Assembly (NCBI GenBank): GCA_026414365.1
Contig: JAOAJD010000001.1
Location: forward strand, 62,001-126,000
From: Candidatus Iainarchaeum sp.
GTDB lineage: Archaea > Iainarchaeota > Iainarchaeia > Iainarchaeales > SKW153
Reading direction: 5' to 3'
Length of the DNA stretch: 64,000 bases
Shown here: one piece after another, positions 46,705-56,753 of the stretch
Layout of the letters: each line of letters begins with the position of its first letter
Numbering within the stretch: position 1 is the first letter of the stretch
Notes under the pieces: generated by a model
What the model was told of the DNA's origin: nothing
What the model saw: the letters and a program-made list of their open reading frames with translations, nothing else
Databases searched by the model: none
Position numbers and translations under genes: made by a program

Positions 46705-48294
46705 ATGGCAACAATGCCGGAGGCTGGTTTTTTGCAATTAAAAAAACAAGAGATATATGACAAACCTACAACAACAGATGAAATAATTATAGATGATAGA
46801 AGTGATGCTGAAAAGGTTATCGATGGGACAAAAGAATTTTTATCCAAATATAAATTTGTCATATTGCTGATTATAATAATAGCTGCAATATCATTATTTT
46901 TATATGATTACTTTATTGGTAGTTACAGAGATGTTATTTTTGAAATAAAAAATACAGAAGGCGAAAATATCGCCGCTAACGTGAAAATATATGACGAAAG
47001 TAATAAAATAGTGGCTTCCTTTTCGGGTTCCCGCATAATTTCACTTAAAAAGGGTAATTATTTGGTGGAAATAGGTCAAATTGGATATATTCCAAAAACT
47101 CTACCTTTAGAAGTATCAGATAATGAAAACAAAGTTGTAGTAACAATTTTGAAAGGAATAGATGTAGAATTATCAGTAAAAACTACAGCTCCAGATATGG
47201 TATTCCAAGGAGAATCATTTAAAGTTGTGTTAGAAATATCAAATAAAACAGATCAACCACAAGAAATCACGCTTATTTCAGAGGGTTTTAATGATAAAAT
47301 ACTAATGGAGAAGTCATTCAAAGTATACCTTGGCCCCCGAGAAATAAGAGACTTAAATATTGAAATAAAGGTTGATGAAAAATTTCCTATAAACGAAAAA
47401 ACAAAAGAGGCAAGAGTCGAAGGTAAAATAAGATTAAAATATACAAACAAATCACAAGAAATAACTTTTAAAGTAATAGAATATAAGAGGGACAAAATAT
47501 ATATAGAAGAACAAAAAGGAAATAGTTACTCTCCAATAAGTCAGATTGTGTATGACTTAAACGCAGACAACCCAGTCACAAAAAGAATATTTATAAGAAA
47601 TAACAATGTTACATCTCTCAAAAATATAAAAATAACTATTGAGAAAACCAGTATAAATTACCTAAGAGAAAGTCTTTTAGACAGATTATTCACCATAACA
47701 CCAAATATATTAAGCGAAATTGACTCAAACGAAAGATTATCTATTGACATAACAATAAATCCCTCTATAAAACTTTTAGATATTCCTGAAAATCAAACAT
47801 CAGCAAAATATCTTGGCAAATTAATAATAAAAATAGGAGATTTCGATTCAATTCAAACACTAGTTGATTTAACAATTAGAAAACCAAATATAAAGCTAGA
47901 GATTTCCGGAATAAACTCAAAATATACTGCAAAATATAATATCAACGAGGACAAGTACACAGTAAGTAGTCCGGTGACTATAACAAACAAGGGTAATGTA
48001 GTATTAAAAAATGTTAGATTAAATGCATTCTTGTGTAGATATTCTATAACCCAAAATTGGAGTTTATCAACAGATTTGTCTCTTGGTGATTCAAGTTGGG
48101 ATAAAATATATCCTAATGAAAGCAAAAGGACAAATTTATATATAGCTTTACCTTCAACCTTCCCAGAAAACCAAACAATATATTGTAAAGGTCAAATTAT
48201 TTTAGACAACCCGTTATATAACGAATATAGTTTTACGATTCCGCCTAGCTTAACTGTAGATATCTCTGAATTTTCTATAACTACTAAAAAATGA
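46705..48294 (+). CDS. Membrane-anchored extracytoplasmic multi-domain protein (PEGA/Ig-like)
   Basis: Cytosolic N-terminus, TM at about residues 50-70, then PEGA-like repeat (SGSRIISLKKGNYLVEIGQIGYIPKTLPLEV) and Ig/CARDB-like segments. Confidence 0.6.
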   Translation: MATMPEAGFLQLKKQEIYDKPTTTDEIIIDDRSDAEKVIDGTKEFLSKYKFVILLIIIIAAISLFLYDYFIGSYRDVIFEIKNTEGENIAANVKIYDESNKIVASFSGSRIISLKKGNYLVEIGQIGYIPKTLPLEVSDNENKVVVTILKGIDVELSVKTTAPDMVFQGESFKVVLEISNKTDQPQEITLISEGFNDKILMEKSFKVYLGPREIRDLNIEIKVDEKFPINEKTKEARVEGKIRLKYTNKSQEITFKVIEYKRDKIYIEEQKGNSYSPISQIVYDLNADNPVTKRIFIRNNNVTSLKNIKITIEKTSINYLRESLLDRLFTITPNILSEIDSNERLSIDITINPSIKLLDIPENQTSAKYLGKLIIKIGDFDSIQTLVDLTIRKPNIKLEISGINSKYTAKYNINEDKYTVSSPVTITNKGNVVLKNVRLNAFLCRYSITQNWSLSTDLSLGDSSWDKIYPNESKRTNLYIALPSTFPENQTIYCKGQIILDNPLYNEYSFTIPPSLTVDISEFSITTKK

Positions 48295-48300
48295 GGAAAG

Positions 48301-48394
48301 AGCCCTGAGAGGGATTTGAACCCTCGACCACTCGCTTTCTTTTAAAAACACTTTTTATTACGAGGCGAGTGCTCTGCCACTGAGCTACCAGGGC
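48301..48394 (-). tRNA. tRNA-Thr(CGT) with intron of about 22 nt
   Basis: Acceptor GCCCTGG/TCAGGGC, D arm GCTC…GAGC, anticodon stem CTCGC/GCGAG interrupted after CTCGTA, T arm GAGGG-TTCAAAT-CCCTC. Confidence 0.92.
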
Positions 48395-48436
48395 TTAAAA
48401 AATAAAAATATAAAAATCGTAAAGTTATAAATCCCT

Positions 48437-49963
48437 CTATAGATCATCAAAAGAAATCTTCTTATTCTTCAAAAGCCAAAGCTTAGTGGGGATATCTGCT
48501 ATAAAAATTCTTTTTTGTTTCATAGTGTTTCTCTCTCTCAAAGTAACAGAATTATCACTAAGAGTTTCATAGTCTACAGTAATTGCATAAGGCACACCAA
48601 TTTCATCAATTTTAGCATACCTTCTTCCAATAGAAGCTTTTTCTTCATAAATAACATCAAAATCGTAACTCTCAAGGTCATTTTTTATTCTTTTAGCAAT
48701 TTCAGGTAATCCATCTTTACTAACTATTGGAAAAACTGCAATAAAATAAGGTGCAATTTCGTGTGATAAATCTAGATATATTCTTTCTTCCCTTCCCCTA
48801 ACTTCTTTCTTAAAAGCCAAGTCTAACAAAACATAAAATGTCCTATCTATACCTGCAGAAATCTCAAAAACATGCGGTATAAACCTAACACCATCTTCAA
48901 CAACTGACAAATCTTTTTTACTTATATTACCATGACCTTTCAAATCATAATCAGTTCTATAATTACACGCAACCAATTCTACCCAACCTAAGTCTATCTT
49001 AACTTCAAAATCCCAAGTTTCTTTTGAATAAAAAGCTTTTTCATCATCGGCTAATTGTCTAAATCTGATTAAATTGTTAGATATTCCTAAAGACTCATAA
49101 AATTGTTGTGTCCTCGCAAGAAGATAAGCTATTAATTTACCGGAAACTATCTTCTTAGCACATGCTTCATCACAAGATATTTTTTCAACATCTTCTTTAC
49201 CAAGCAAAAGAAGATTAAGCTTGTAATCCTTTACTTCATCCCAACCTTCAACATTATCTATTTTATTTGGATTAAAAAATACTTCAATCTCCATCTGACC
49301 CAATTCTCTCTCTCTTAACAAACTATTTCTTGGTGCAATTTCATTTCTGAAAGACTTACCAGCTTGTGATATGCCCAAAGGCAACTTTTGTATATTTTTA
49401 TATATTCTTAAGAAATCAGGGAAAATACTTTGACAAGTTTCTGGCCTTAAGTAGCATTCATTATCTTCAGTAGCACCTATCATTACTCTCATCATCATAT
49501 TAAACCTTCTAACATTACTGAAATTCTCACTTTTACATTTTGGACAAACTATTTTGTGCTTTTTTATTAAAGCTTCTAATTCTTGATTAGACATTGATTC
49601 AGGAACAATCTCATAGATACTATCTTTTATCAGTTCATCGGCTCTATGTAAAGAATTGCACTTCAAGCATTGAATTATAGGATCAGAAAAGCTCTTCAAG
49701 TGTCCAGAAGCCTCAAATACATCTCTTGGTAAAATTACTGTACCATCAATCTCAAGGAAACCTTCTTTTTCAACAAGCTTTTTTCTCCATTGCTCAACAA
49801 TCTTCCTTCTAATAATACTCCCAAAAGGACCAAAATTCCAAAAACCTGAAGGACTCGAAGAATATATTTCTGCAGCTGGGTAAAACAAATTTCTTCTTAA
49901 TGCTAAATTCATTATCTCGTCTTTTGGCAAAAAAACACCTTTTTTAAAATTTAAATTTAACAA
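48437..49963 (-). CDS. glyS: Glycyl-tRNA synthetase (archaeal/eukaryotic alpha2 type)
   Basis: FWNFGPFGSIIRRKIVEQWRKKLVEKEGFLEIDGTVILP, LRPETCQSIFPDFLRIYKN, QAGKSFRNEIAPRNSLLRERELGQMEIEVFF. Confidence 0.96.
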   Translation of the reverse strand: MLNLNFKKGVFLPKDEIMNLALRRNLFYPAAEIYSSSPSGFWNFGPFGSIIRRKIVEQWRKKLVEKEGFLEIDGTVILPRDVFEASGHLKSFSDPIIQCLKCNSLHRADELIKDSIYEIVPESMSNQELEALIKKHKIVCPKCKSENFSNVRRFNMMMRVMIGATEDNECYLRPETCQSIFPDFLRIYKNIQKLPLGISQAGKSFRNEIAPRNSLLRERELGQMEIEVFFNPNKIDNVEGWDEVKDYKLNLLLLGKEDVEKISCDEACAKKIVSGKLIAYLLARTQQFYESLGISNNLIRFRQLADDEKAFYSKETWDFEVKIDLGWVELVACNYRTDYDLKGHGNISKKDLSVVEDGVRFIPHVFEISAGIDRTFYVLLDLAFKKEVRGREERIYLDLSHEIAPYFIAVFPIVSKDGLPEIAKRIKNDLESYDFDVIYEEKASIGRRYAKIDEIGVPYAITVDYETLSDNSVTLRERNTMKQKRIFIADIPTKLWLLKNKKISFDDL

Positions 49964-50070
49964 TGTGTTAAGTTGGCATTTTTAAGCGACTAACAAAAAT
50001 TTTTAATTATAAATAAATACTTTAAAGTTATCTTTTTATAATATGCACAAACAATAAATTTTGAATTAAT

Positions 50071-50877
50071 TTGATCACTATGGATAACTTTGAAGAATTA
50101 AAGAAGAAGCTTTTAGAAAAGACAAAAACCGAAGTTAAAGAAAAACTTTCTAGTGACGAAATAAACATAATTAGAGCATATTCTCTAACCGAAAGTATAG
50201 ATGCAACTTCTAACCTACTTTATGAACAGCTGAGAGAATGGTATTCTTTATACTTCCCAGAACTAACCACACTAATAAAAGATCAAGAAATATATTTGAA
50301 ACTAGTTTATGAGCTGTGTACAAAAGAAAAATTTACAAAAGAAGAAATAACAGAATTCTATAAAAACACCAAGAAAGCTGAAGAAATAGAGAAGGCTGCT
50401 AAAAATTCCATTGGTTCTAAAATAGAAGAAGAAGCACTAGAAGAGATAAGGTTGTTAGCTTTGAACATTTTAAATCTTAAAGAAGAAAAAAAATATTTAA
50501 CAAAATATATTGAAAAGACAACTGATAGAATTATGCCAAATACTAGTTATATATTAGGAAATATGTTGGCTGCCAAAATGCTTTTAAAAGCTGGTTCATT
50601 AAAGAAACTTGCCAACATGCCTGCTTCAACTATACAAATCCTTGGAGCAGATAAAGCGATATTTTTACATATAAAAAAGAAAACTAAAAGTCCAAAATAT
50701 GGCATAATATACAACAGCAAGCTTATTATGGATGCACCTAGAAGGCAAAGAGGTAAAGTAGCTAGAATATTAGCAAACAATCTAGCTATCGCACTCAAAG
50801 TAGATTATTATACAAAGAGGTTTATTGGTGAAGAATTGAAAAAAAGAATTCTAAAAAAGATAATTAAATTAAAGTGA
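50071..50877 (+). CDS. Nop5/Nop56-Nop58 family C/D box RNP protein
   Basis: GNMLAAKMLLKAGSLKKLANMPASTIQILGADKAIFLHIKKKTKSPKYGIIYNSKLI is the Nop domain signature. Confidence 0.95.
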   Translation: MITMDNFEELKKKLLEKTKTEVKEKLSSDEINIIRAYSLTESIDATSNLLYEQLREWYSLYFPELTTLIKDQEIYLKLVYELCTKEKFTKEEITEFYKNTKKAEEIEKAAKNSIGSKIEEEALEEIRLLALNILNLKEEKKYLTKYIEKTTDRIMPNTSYILGNMLAAKMLLKAGSLKKLANMPASTIQILGADKAIFLHIKKKTKSPKYGIIYNSKLIMDAPRRQRGKVARILANNLAIALKVDYYTKRFIGEELKKRILKKIIKLK

Positions 50878-51551
50878 TTCCCATGTTAAAAGCATTGGAA
50901 ATTTTTAAAGGTGTTTATAAGATCGGAAATAAAATATTTACAAAAAATATGACTCCTGGAAAGAATACGTACGGAGAAGAGTTAATAAAAATAGATGGAG
51001 TAGAATATAGAGAATGGAATCCTTATAGAAGTAAACTGGCAGCAGCTATTATTAACAATCTTAATTTTTTCCCGTTTGATAAAAATTCCAAGGTTTTATA
51101 TCTAGGAAGCGCTGAAGGTACTACTATATCGCACATAAGTGACATTGTAGAAGAAGGAGCTATATTTGGTATAGATATAAGTGCAAAAGCAATGCAAAAA
51201 TTTGTATATCTATGTGAACAAAGGAAAAATGTTGTTCCGATATTGGCTGACGCTGAAAAACCACAAAGTTATTCAGATTATATTAAAAATTTCAGCATAG
51301 ATATATTATACCAAGATATTTCTCAAAAAGATCAAGTTTCAATATTTCTAAAAAATTCTAGGATGTATCTAAAACCAGATGGATGTGGGATATTAGTGCT
51401 AAAAATTAGGTCTATAAGTTTAGACGAAAAGACTGAAGTAGTGTTAAAAAGAGAAACTGCAAAACTAAACAAAGAATTCGAGATAATACAAGAAATTAAT
51501 TTAGAACCATATGATAAAGACCACTACTTTATAATTTGTAAAAGGAGATGA
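50874..51551 (+). CDS. flpA: Fibrillarin-like rRNA/tRNA 2'-O-methyltransferase
   Basis: YREWNPYRSKLAAAI, KVLYLGSAEGTTISHISDIV, VVPILADAEKPQSYSDYI, LYQDISQKDQ. Confidence 0.96.
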   Translation: MIPMLKALEIFKGVYKIGNKIFTKNMTPGKNTYGEELIKIDGVEYREWNPYRSKLAAAIINNLNFFPFDKNSKVLYLGSAEGTTISHISDIVEEGAIFGIDISAKAMQKFVYLCEQRKNVVPILADAEKPQSYSDYIKNFSIDILYQDISQKDQVSIFLKNSRMYLKPDGCGILVLKIRSISLDEKTEVVLKRETAKLNKEFEIIQEINLEPYDKDHYFIICKRR

Positions 51552-51554
51552 ATA

Positions 51555-52418
51555 ATGGATAGAAAAACTTTAAGAGCAATGGCATATTCTCCATCACACA
51601 TAACAGGTTTTTTTGTCATATTTAAGAAAGGTTCTACTGGAGCAGGCGTTAATGTAAAAGAAGGAGTAGTAACTGAAGTTGTTGCAAAACCAAGCAAAAA
51701 AAGCAAAATAATTATAAAAATAAACGGAAAGAAAGTAAAAGCAAAGACTTCTGAGAGGGTTATTAGAAAGATATTAGCAAGACTAAAAAATAAAAAATAT
51801 TTTATATTAGTCAAACACAAAACAAAAATTCCTATTGGTTATGGCCTTGGGATAAGCGGCGCAGGTGCTTTATCTCTCTCTTTAGCTATTAATAAAGCAC
51901 TATCTGTTGGACTTACAAAAAAAGAATGTGTAGATATAGCAAAAGAAGCTGAGATAGAAGAGGGTACTGGTTTAGGAGATGTGATAGCTGAACAATACTA
52001 TGGTATAATGATTGGAAAAAAACCATATCCATCAAAAGAGGTTGAAATTATCCCTACAAATAAAAAATATGTTGTGCTTGGTTTTTTCAAACCAATAAAA
52101 ACAAAAAGTGTAATAAGAAACCCTGCTATGAAACAAAAAATAAACAAGGTAGGAATTAAATGTATGAAAATATTAGAAAAAGAAAAAACACTCGAGAAAT
52201 TTATAGAACTTTGCGATTTTTTTTCTAGGGAAAGTGGATTGCTCACAAGAAGGTTAAAAAAAATTAAGGAAAAAATTCCTTATGCAAACATGTCAATGTT
52301 AGGGGAAACTTTGTTTGTGATAACTAACGAACCAATGAAAGAAGCAAACAAAATGAGAAGATATACTAAAAGAATTCTAATATCTGAGATATCAAAAGAA
52401 GGTGCTAAAACAATATAA
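51555..52418 (+). CDS. Pantoate kinase (GHMP superfamily)
   Basis: SPSHITGFFVIFKKGSTGAGVNVKEG…PIGYGLGISGAGALSLSLAIN…EEGTGLGDVIAEQYYG; followed by the phosphopantothenate synthetase gene. Confidence 0.9.
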   Translation: MDRKTLRAMAYSPSHITGFFVIFKKGSTGAGVNVKEGVVTEVVAKPSKKSKIIIKINGKKVKAKTSERVIRKILARLKNKKYFILVKHKTKIPIGYGLGISGAGALSLSLAINKALSVGLTKKECVDIAKEAEIEEGTGLGDVIAEQYYGIMIGKKPYPSKEVEIIPTNKKYVVLGFFKPIKTKSVIRNPAMKQKINKVGIKCMKILEKEKTLEKFIELCDFFSRESGLLTRRLKKIKEKIPYANMSMLGETLFVITNEPMKEANKMRRYTKRILISEISKEGAKTI

Positions 52419-52435
52419 TATTAAGAGGATAAAAT

Positions 52436-53170
52436 ATGCATAAAATACCAGAAACACACCCAAGATATAAATCTCTAAAAGAGAGGCACAAGATAGAAGA
52501 AGGTTATAAGAAAGGAATAACGCATATCCAAGGCTTAATAGCACATGGTAGAGGAGAAGCTTTTGATTATCTCATCAAAGAGAAAACACATAGATTTGCA
52601 AAAAAAGCAATAAAAGCATCTGCAGCACTTTTGTTAATAGCAAAAAGACCTATCATATCAGTTAACGGCAATAGTGCAGTACTCTGTCCTAATGAGATTA
52701 AAGAATTATCAAAAGAACTAAATTGTAAAGTAGAAGTTAATCTTTTCTATAGGACTAGGGAGAGAGTTGAAAGAATAGTTAATTATCTAAATAAGTTTGG
52801 CATAAATGCGCTAGGAAAAAAGGCAAAAAAGAAAATAAAAGGATTAAATTCAAAAAGAGCAATTGTAGAAGAAGATGGGATATACAACGCTGATGTTGTA
52901 TTAGTAATGCTTGAAGATGGCGATAGAACAGAAGCATTAAAAAAAATGCATAAAAAAGTTATTGCCATTGATCTAAATCCTTTGAGTAGAACATCAAAAA
53001 AAGCCAATATCACAATTGTAGATAATATAACAAGGGCTTTACCTTTGCTTGTAGAGGAGATTAAAAAACTGAAAAAATTTAAAAAAAATAAACTAATTAA
53101 GATATTAAAGAATTATAAAAATAAAGAAATTTTGGAAGAAGCGGAAAGAGAGATAAGAAAATCATTATGA
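52436..53170 (+). CDS. 4-phosphopantoate--beta-alanine ligase (archaeal phosphopantothenate synthetase)
   Basis: [89 protein letters not shown]. Confidence 0.93.
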   Translation: MHKIPETHPRYKSLKERHKIEEGYKKGITHIQGLIAHGRGEAFDYLIKEKTHRFAKKAIKASAALLLIAKRPIISVNGNSAVLCPNEIKELSKELNCKVEVNLFYRTRERVERIVNYLNKFGINALGKKAKKKIKGLNSKRAIVEEDGIYNADVVLVMLEDGDRTEALKKMHKKVIAIDLNPLSRTSKKANITIVDNITRALPLLVEEIKKLKKFKKNKLIKILKNYKNKEILEEAEREIRKSL

Positions 53171-53715
53171 ATAAAAAAGAACTTAAAAGGCAAATTGCGC
53201 ATATAGGACTTGGTATTATCATAATTAGTTTATTTCTACTAATTGGCAAAAAAACAGCAATAATAACCTTTCTAATAGCAGCATTTGGGATGATTATTTT
53301 AATACTCACACAAAACGAAAAAAATATCCCTATAATCTCTGAGGTATTAGAACAATTAGGGAGAAAAAATGAAACAATAAGAGGGATTGGAGCAGTGACA
53401 TTTTTTTTAGGATTAACTTTAGCTATAGCCCTTTTTAGTTATAAAGTTTCACTAGGTTGCTTAATAATATTAGTATTTGGAGATGCAGCTTCAACTATTA
53501 TAGGAACTAACTATGGAAAGATCAAGATAACTAAAGAGAAGACATTAGAAGGTAGTTTGGCTTTTTTAGTTAGCTCTTTTATTTTGTTGCTACCTCTTTT
53601 TGGATTTATAAAATCTTTTTTTGTTAGTCTCTTCGCTACATTAGTTGAACTCATACCTCTTGATGATAACATTGTATTGCCAATCATGACTGGAACTTTG
53701 TTAAGTATTATTTAA
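53167..53715 (+). CDS. Diacylglycerol/polyprenol kinase (dolichol-kinase-like) family protein
   Basis: [25 protein letters not shown]…[37 protein letters not shown]. Confidence 0.83.
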   Translation: MNKKELKRQIAHIGLGIIIISLFLLIGKKTAIITFLIAAFGMIILILTQNEKNIPIISEVLEQLGRKNETIRGIGAVTFFLGLTLAIALFSYKVSLGCLIILVFGDAASTIIGTNYGKIKITKEKTLEGSLAFLVSSFILLLPLFGFIKSFFVSLFATLVELIPLDDNIVLPIMTGTLLSII

Positions 53716-53779
53716 AACACAAAAATAAATTTTAAAAACATTGAGAAAGAAGGATTTAGTTATAAAGAGATGTAATGAA

Positions 53780-53866
53780 GGACCGGTAGCGTAGTTTGGA
53801 TAGCGCAACTGCCTCCTAAGCTCTAGAGCAAGCAGTAGGTCGCGGGTTCGAATCCCGCCCGGTCCG
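53780..53866 (+). tRNA. tRNA-Arg(CCT) with intron of about 12 nt
   Basis: Acceptor GGACCGG/CCGGTCC; anticodon stem ACTGC/GCAGT; loop CTCCTA interrupted by AGCTCTAGAGCA; T arm GCGGG-TTCGAAT-CCCGC. Confidence 0.9.
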
Positions 53867-53946
53867 CATTTTGTGAATTTAATTTGTTTTTTCAAATTTT
53901 TCTTCAACGAAACAGATTTAAACTAATAACAACATTATTTTTGTTG

Positions 53947-54651
53947 ATGGAGAAACTAGAACTGATAATAGCAGGTGAAATTGCTCTCTCCAAAGAACCA
54001 GGGAAAGCACTAAAAAAGTGGAGAGAAATATTTGGAATTAGCCAAATAGAACTATCTAAAGCTTTAGGTATAAGCCCATCAACAATTTCTGATTATGAAG
54101 GAGGGAGAAGGCAAAGTCCGGGAATAGGTGTTGTGAAAAGATTTGTTGAAACTATATTAAAAATTGATGCTGAGAGAGGTGGCCAAGTTACAAAACAACT
54201 CTTAAAAGAAATTGAACCTAGAAAAAGTATTTTTGACGTAAGAGAATTTGCAGATTCTGTAGATGGGACAAAATTTACTGAATTGATAGAAGCAAAATGT
54301 ATTGCAAACAAAAACAAACTCAAAGAGATAAAAATTTTTGGGTATACTATAATAGATTCTATAAAAGTTATCGTAGATGTGCCCGTTAATGAGTATATTG
54401 CAATGTATGGGAAAACACCACAAAGGGCATTAATATTCCTAAAGGTTGAAACAGGTAGAAGTCCAATGATTGCTGTAAAAGTAGGGAGATTCAGTACTGA
54501 AATGAGACCTGCTATTGTTGTTTTACATGGTGTTGAAAAAGTTGACCCTGTTGCTATAAAAATAGCAGAAAACGAAAAAATACCTTTATTAACAACTAAT
54601 ATGCCCGTTGAAAAAATAAGAGAAGTATTAAAAAAATTTGAAGTTTCTTAA
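53947..54651 (+). CDS. Archaeal XRE-family HTH transcriptional regulator
   Basis: LKKWREIFGISQIELSKALGISPSTISDYEGGRRQSPGIGVVKRFVE, conserved C-terminal domain; start at internal ATG. Confidence 0.9.
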   Translation: MEKLELIIAGEIALSKEPGKALKKWREIFGISQIELSKALGISPSTISDYEGGRRQSPGIGVVKRFVETILKIDAERGGQVTKQLLKEIEPRKSIFDVREFADSVDGTKFTELIEAKCIANKNKLKEIKIFGYTIIDSIKVIVDVPVNEYIAMYGKTPQRALIFLKVETGRSPMIAVKVGRFSTEMRPAIVVLHGVEKVDPVAIKIAENEKIPLLTTNMPVEKIREVLKKFEVS

Positions 54652-54667
54652 AGTTGAAAATAAACTC

Positions 54668-55357
54668 TTAAAGAAATCTAACACAGAAAGTAACTCTTTT
54701 TTTCATTTTATTCTTTTGCCTATCATAACCTACAACAGAATAAGTTTCCAAAACTTCAACATTAAATTTAGATAAAACATTTTTAACTAATCTTTTCAAA
54801 GATCTTGCAGAACCAATCTTTAAATCAATACCTTCTTTTAGTTGCTCTATAGAAACCACTGATGCTAAACTATCCTCTAATTTTTCTTTTTCGAAAAAAG
54901 AATTTACCTCATTTAAAAGTTTATCTTTATTAAAATTACCTCTTAATTGTAAGATTCCTTCATAATATTGACCACTTAATTTTAAACAACTTTCACAAAG
55001 CACTTTTTTTTCAAATATCTTAAACTTCTTCTCGAATCTAAATTCTTTTTTATTATTGGAAATGCGAATAACGAGCTTAACATCATAACCATAATCTTTC
55101 TGATAAAAATCCAAAGCAGCGTCAGTTATTTTTAAATTGCTAAAACTTATATTGTTCATTACGAAGTTTTTCAAACTCTCGTTGTTTTTTTCTAACCACC
55201 TTCCAAAAACTTTTATTTTACCACAACTCCTACAGACTAACAACTCTAAACATTCATTTACTTTTATTGGATTTTTTAATTCTAAGTAACATTTACTACA
55301 AAGTTTATCGAACAATTTGTTTACGGACTTACCACACTCAGGACAAAAATATCTCAT
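54668..55357 (-). CDS. NMD3-like protein
   Basis: Paired zinc motifs CPECGKSVNKLFDKLCSKC and CRSCGKIKVFGRW; SARSLKRLVKNVLSKF. Confidence 0.88.
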   Translation of the reverse strand: MRYFCPECGKSVNKLFDKLCSKCYLELKNPIKVNECLELLVCRSCGKIKVFGRWLEKNNESLKNFVMNNISFSNLKITDAALDFYQKDYGYDVKLVIRISNNKKEFRFEKKFKIFEKKVLCESCLKLSGQYYEGILQLRGNFNKDKLLNEVNSFFEKEKLEDSLASVVSIEQLKEGIDLKIGSARSLKRLVKNVLSKFNVEVLETYSVVGYDRQKNKMKKRVTFCVRFL

Positions 55358-55363
55358 AAAAAT

Positions 55364-56152
55364 TCACTTTATGTATTTAACATACGAAACCGGACTTAAA
55401 ACATATATGTAAGTAGAAATTATTGCAATGAAAAATCTTAGAATAACAAAAATTAAAAAGAAAATTGTTTTTTCTAATGTTCCGTGTGAAAGCTCTAAAG
55501 TAAACGACAATAAGAAAGTTAGCAAGGACAGAAAAACAGAAAAGAGTGCTAATTTCGAAACTAATTTAATATTCTTCTTAGAACAATCTATGCTATTTTT
55601 TATTGCACTGAACAAATTAAACTTTTCTAAAGAGGCTACTGGATAAATAAAATAAAAAATTATCGAAATAACAAAAATTACAAGAAGCGAAATTAGCAAA
55701 GATAAAAAGAAAGCAAATTTACCTAAAAAAAACAGTATTGCAGAAGCAGAGAATGCTAAAATTATCACTATGAGCATTGAAAAAAATTCAACCAAAAATG
55801 GGCTAAAAAAAGCAACTACAAACCTTTCTTTTAATTTATGAAATGCATTTATAAAAGATATTTTCTTTAACCTAAAATATTCTGCTACAAGAAAAGGATA
55901 TAATGCATTTATGCAAATATCAAGAATCGCTACTAAAATAGTAAACAACATAAAGAATAGAACATATTTCAGCAACTCTAAACTAGGTGTTGAAAAAGAC
56001 GAGATTGTCAAAGGAGGTATTACAAGGATTACTATTGAATAAAGAAAAGAAACTAATAATTTTGGTATAAACAACTTTGGTTCTTTGATTAACAACAATA
56101 AAGCATCTTTAAGTATCATTAAAACATTTTCTTTCTTTATAATTTTTTTCAT
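55364..56152 (-). CDS. Polytopic membrane protein
   Basis: About six TM segments; no catalytic motif recognised. Confidence 0.55.
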   Translation of the reverse strand: MKKIIKKENVLMILKDALLLLIKEPKLFIPKLLVSFLYSIVILVIPPLTISSFSTPSLELLKYVLFFMLFTILVAILDICINALYPFLVAEYFRLKKISFINAFHKLKERFVVAFFSPFLVEFFSMLIVIILAFSASAILFFLGKFAFFLSLLISLLVIFVISIIFYFIYPVASLEKFNLFSAIKNSIDCSKKNIKLVSKLALFSVFLSLLTFLLSFTLELSHGTLEKTIFFLIFVILRFFIAIISTYIYVLSPVSYVKYIK

Positions 56153-56196
56153 AAATAAATCCTACAATACAAATTATTAAAGAATATCCAAAAAAA

Positions 56197-56739
56197 CTAT
56201 GTAAAACCGCCCATTAAATCATAACAAACATCAAAAAAAATAATTGCCAGGAAATATTCAAAACTAAAATAACCAAACAAAACCAAAAATAAAATTGTGA
56301 ACTTAAGAACAGCCCTATACCTAAAAAAATAGTAAATAGAAAGCAAAAAATAATTTTTTTTGTTTTTTATCATATCGACTAAATCATTGCCAAACTCATC
56401 AACAATAGCAGCAAATAGTAAAATAGGAAGAAGATAGAACTGAATGTTAAAATTGCTAAAGAACAATAAAAGAAATATTGTTGAGATAAAACCAAGAAAA
56501 TGAGCAATATTATCTACTTTGCCTGCTAAAAATGAACCTAATAAAATAGATAGAAGAATGGTAGCAGATATTTCGCTTATCATCATAGCATAAACCCAAA
56601 TTAATGAAAGTAATAGTGCTATCAAAATCGCTTTATTCTTACTGAAACTATTTTTATCAAAAGCGTTGTCTATAATTTTTAACCCTGCTCCCAAAACACC
56701 ATACAAAAAAACTAGTAATAAATTGACACTTCCTATCAT
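56197..56739 (-). CDS. Polytopic membrane protein with conserved-looking acidic motifs
   Basis: GSFLAGKVDNIAHF, DEFGNDLVDM, FDVCYDLMGG within hydrophobic segments; next to lipid genes. Confidence 0.5.
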   Translation of the reverse strand: MIGSVNLLLVFLYGVLGAGLKIIDNAFDKNSFSKNKAILIALLLSLIWVYAMMISEISATILLSILLGSFLAGKVDNIAHFLGFISTIFLLLFFSNFNIQFYLLPILLFAAIVDEFGNDLVDMIKNKKNYFLLSIYYFFRYRAVLKFTILFLVLFGYFSFEYFLAIIFFDVCYDLMGGFT

Positions 56740-56753
56740 AAAAAATACTTGAC

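Noticed and set aside
53701-53907. Minus-strand ORF of 68 aa
   Set aside because: 'GPGGIRTRDLLLALELRRQLRYPNYATGP' is the antisense translation of tRNA-Arg, a common database artefact.
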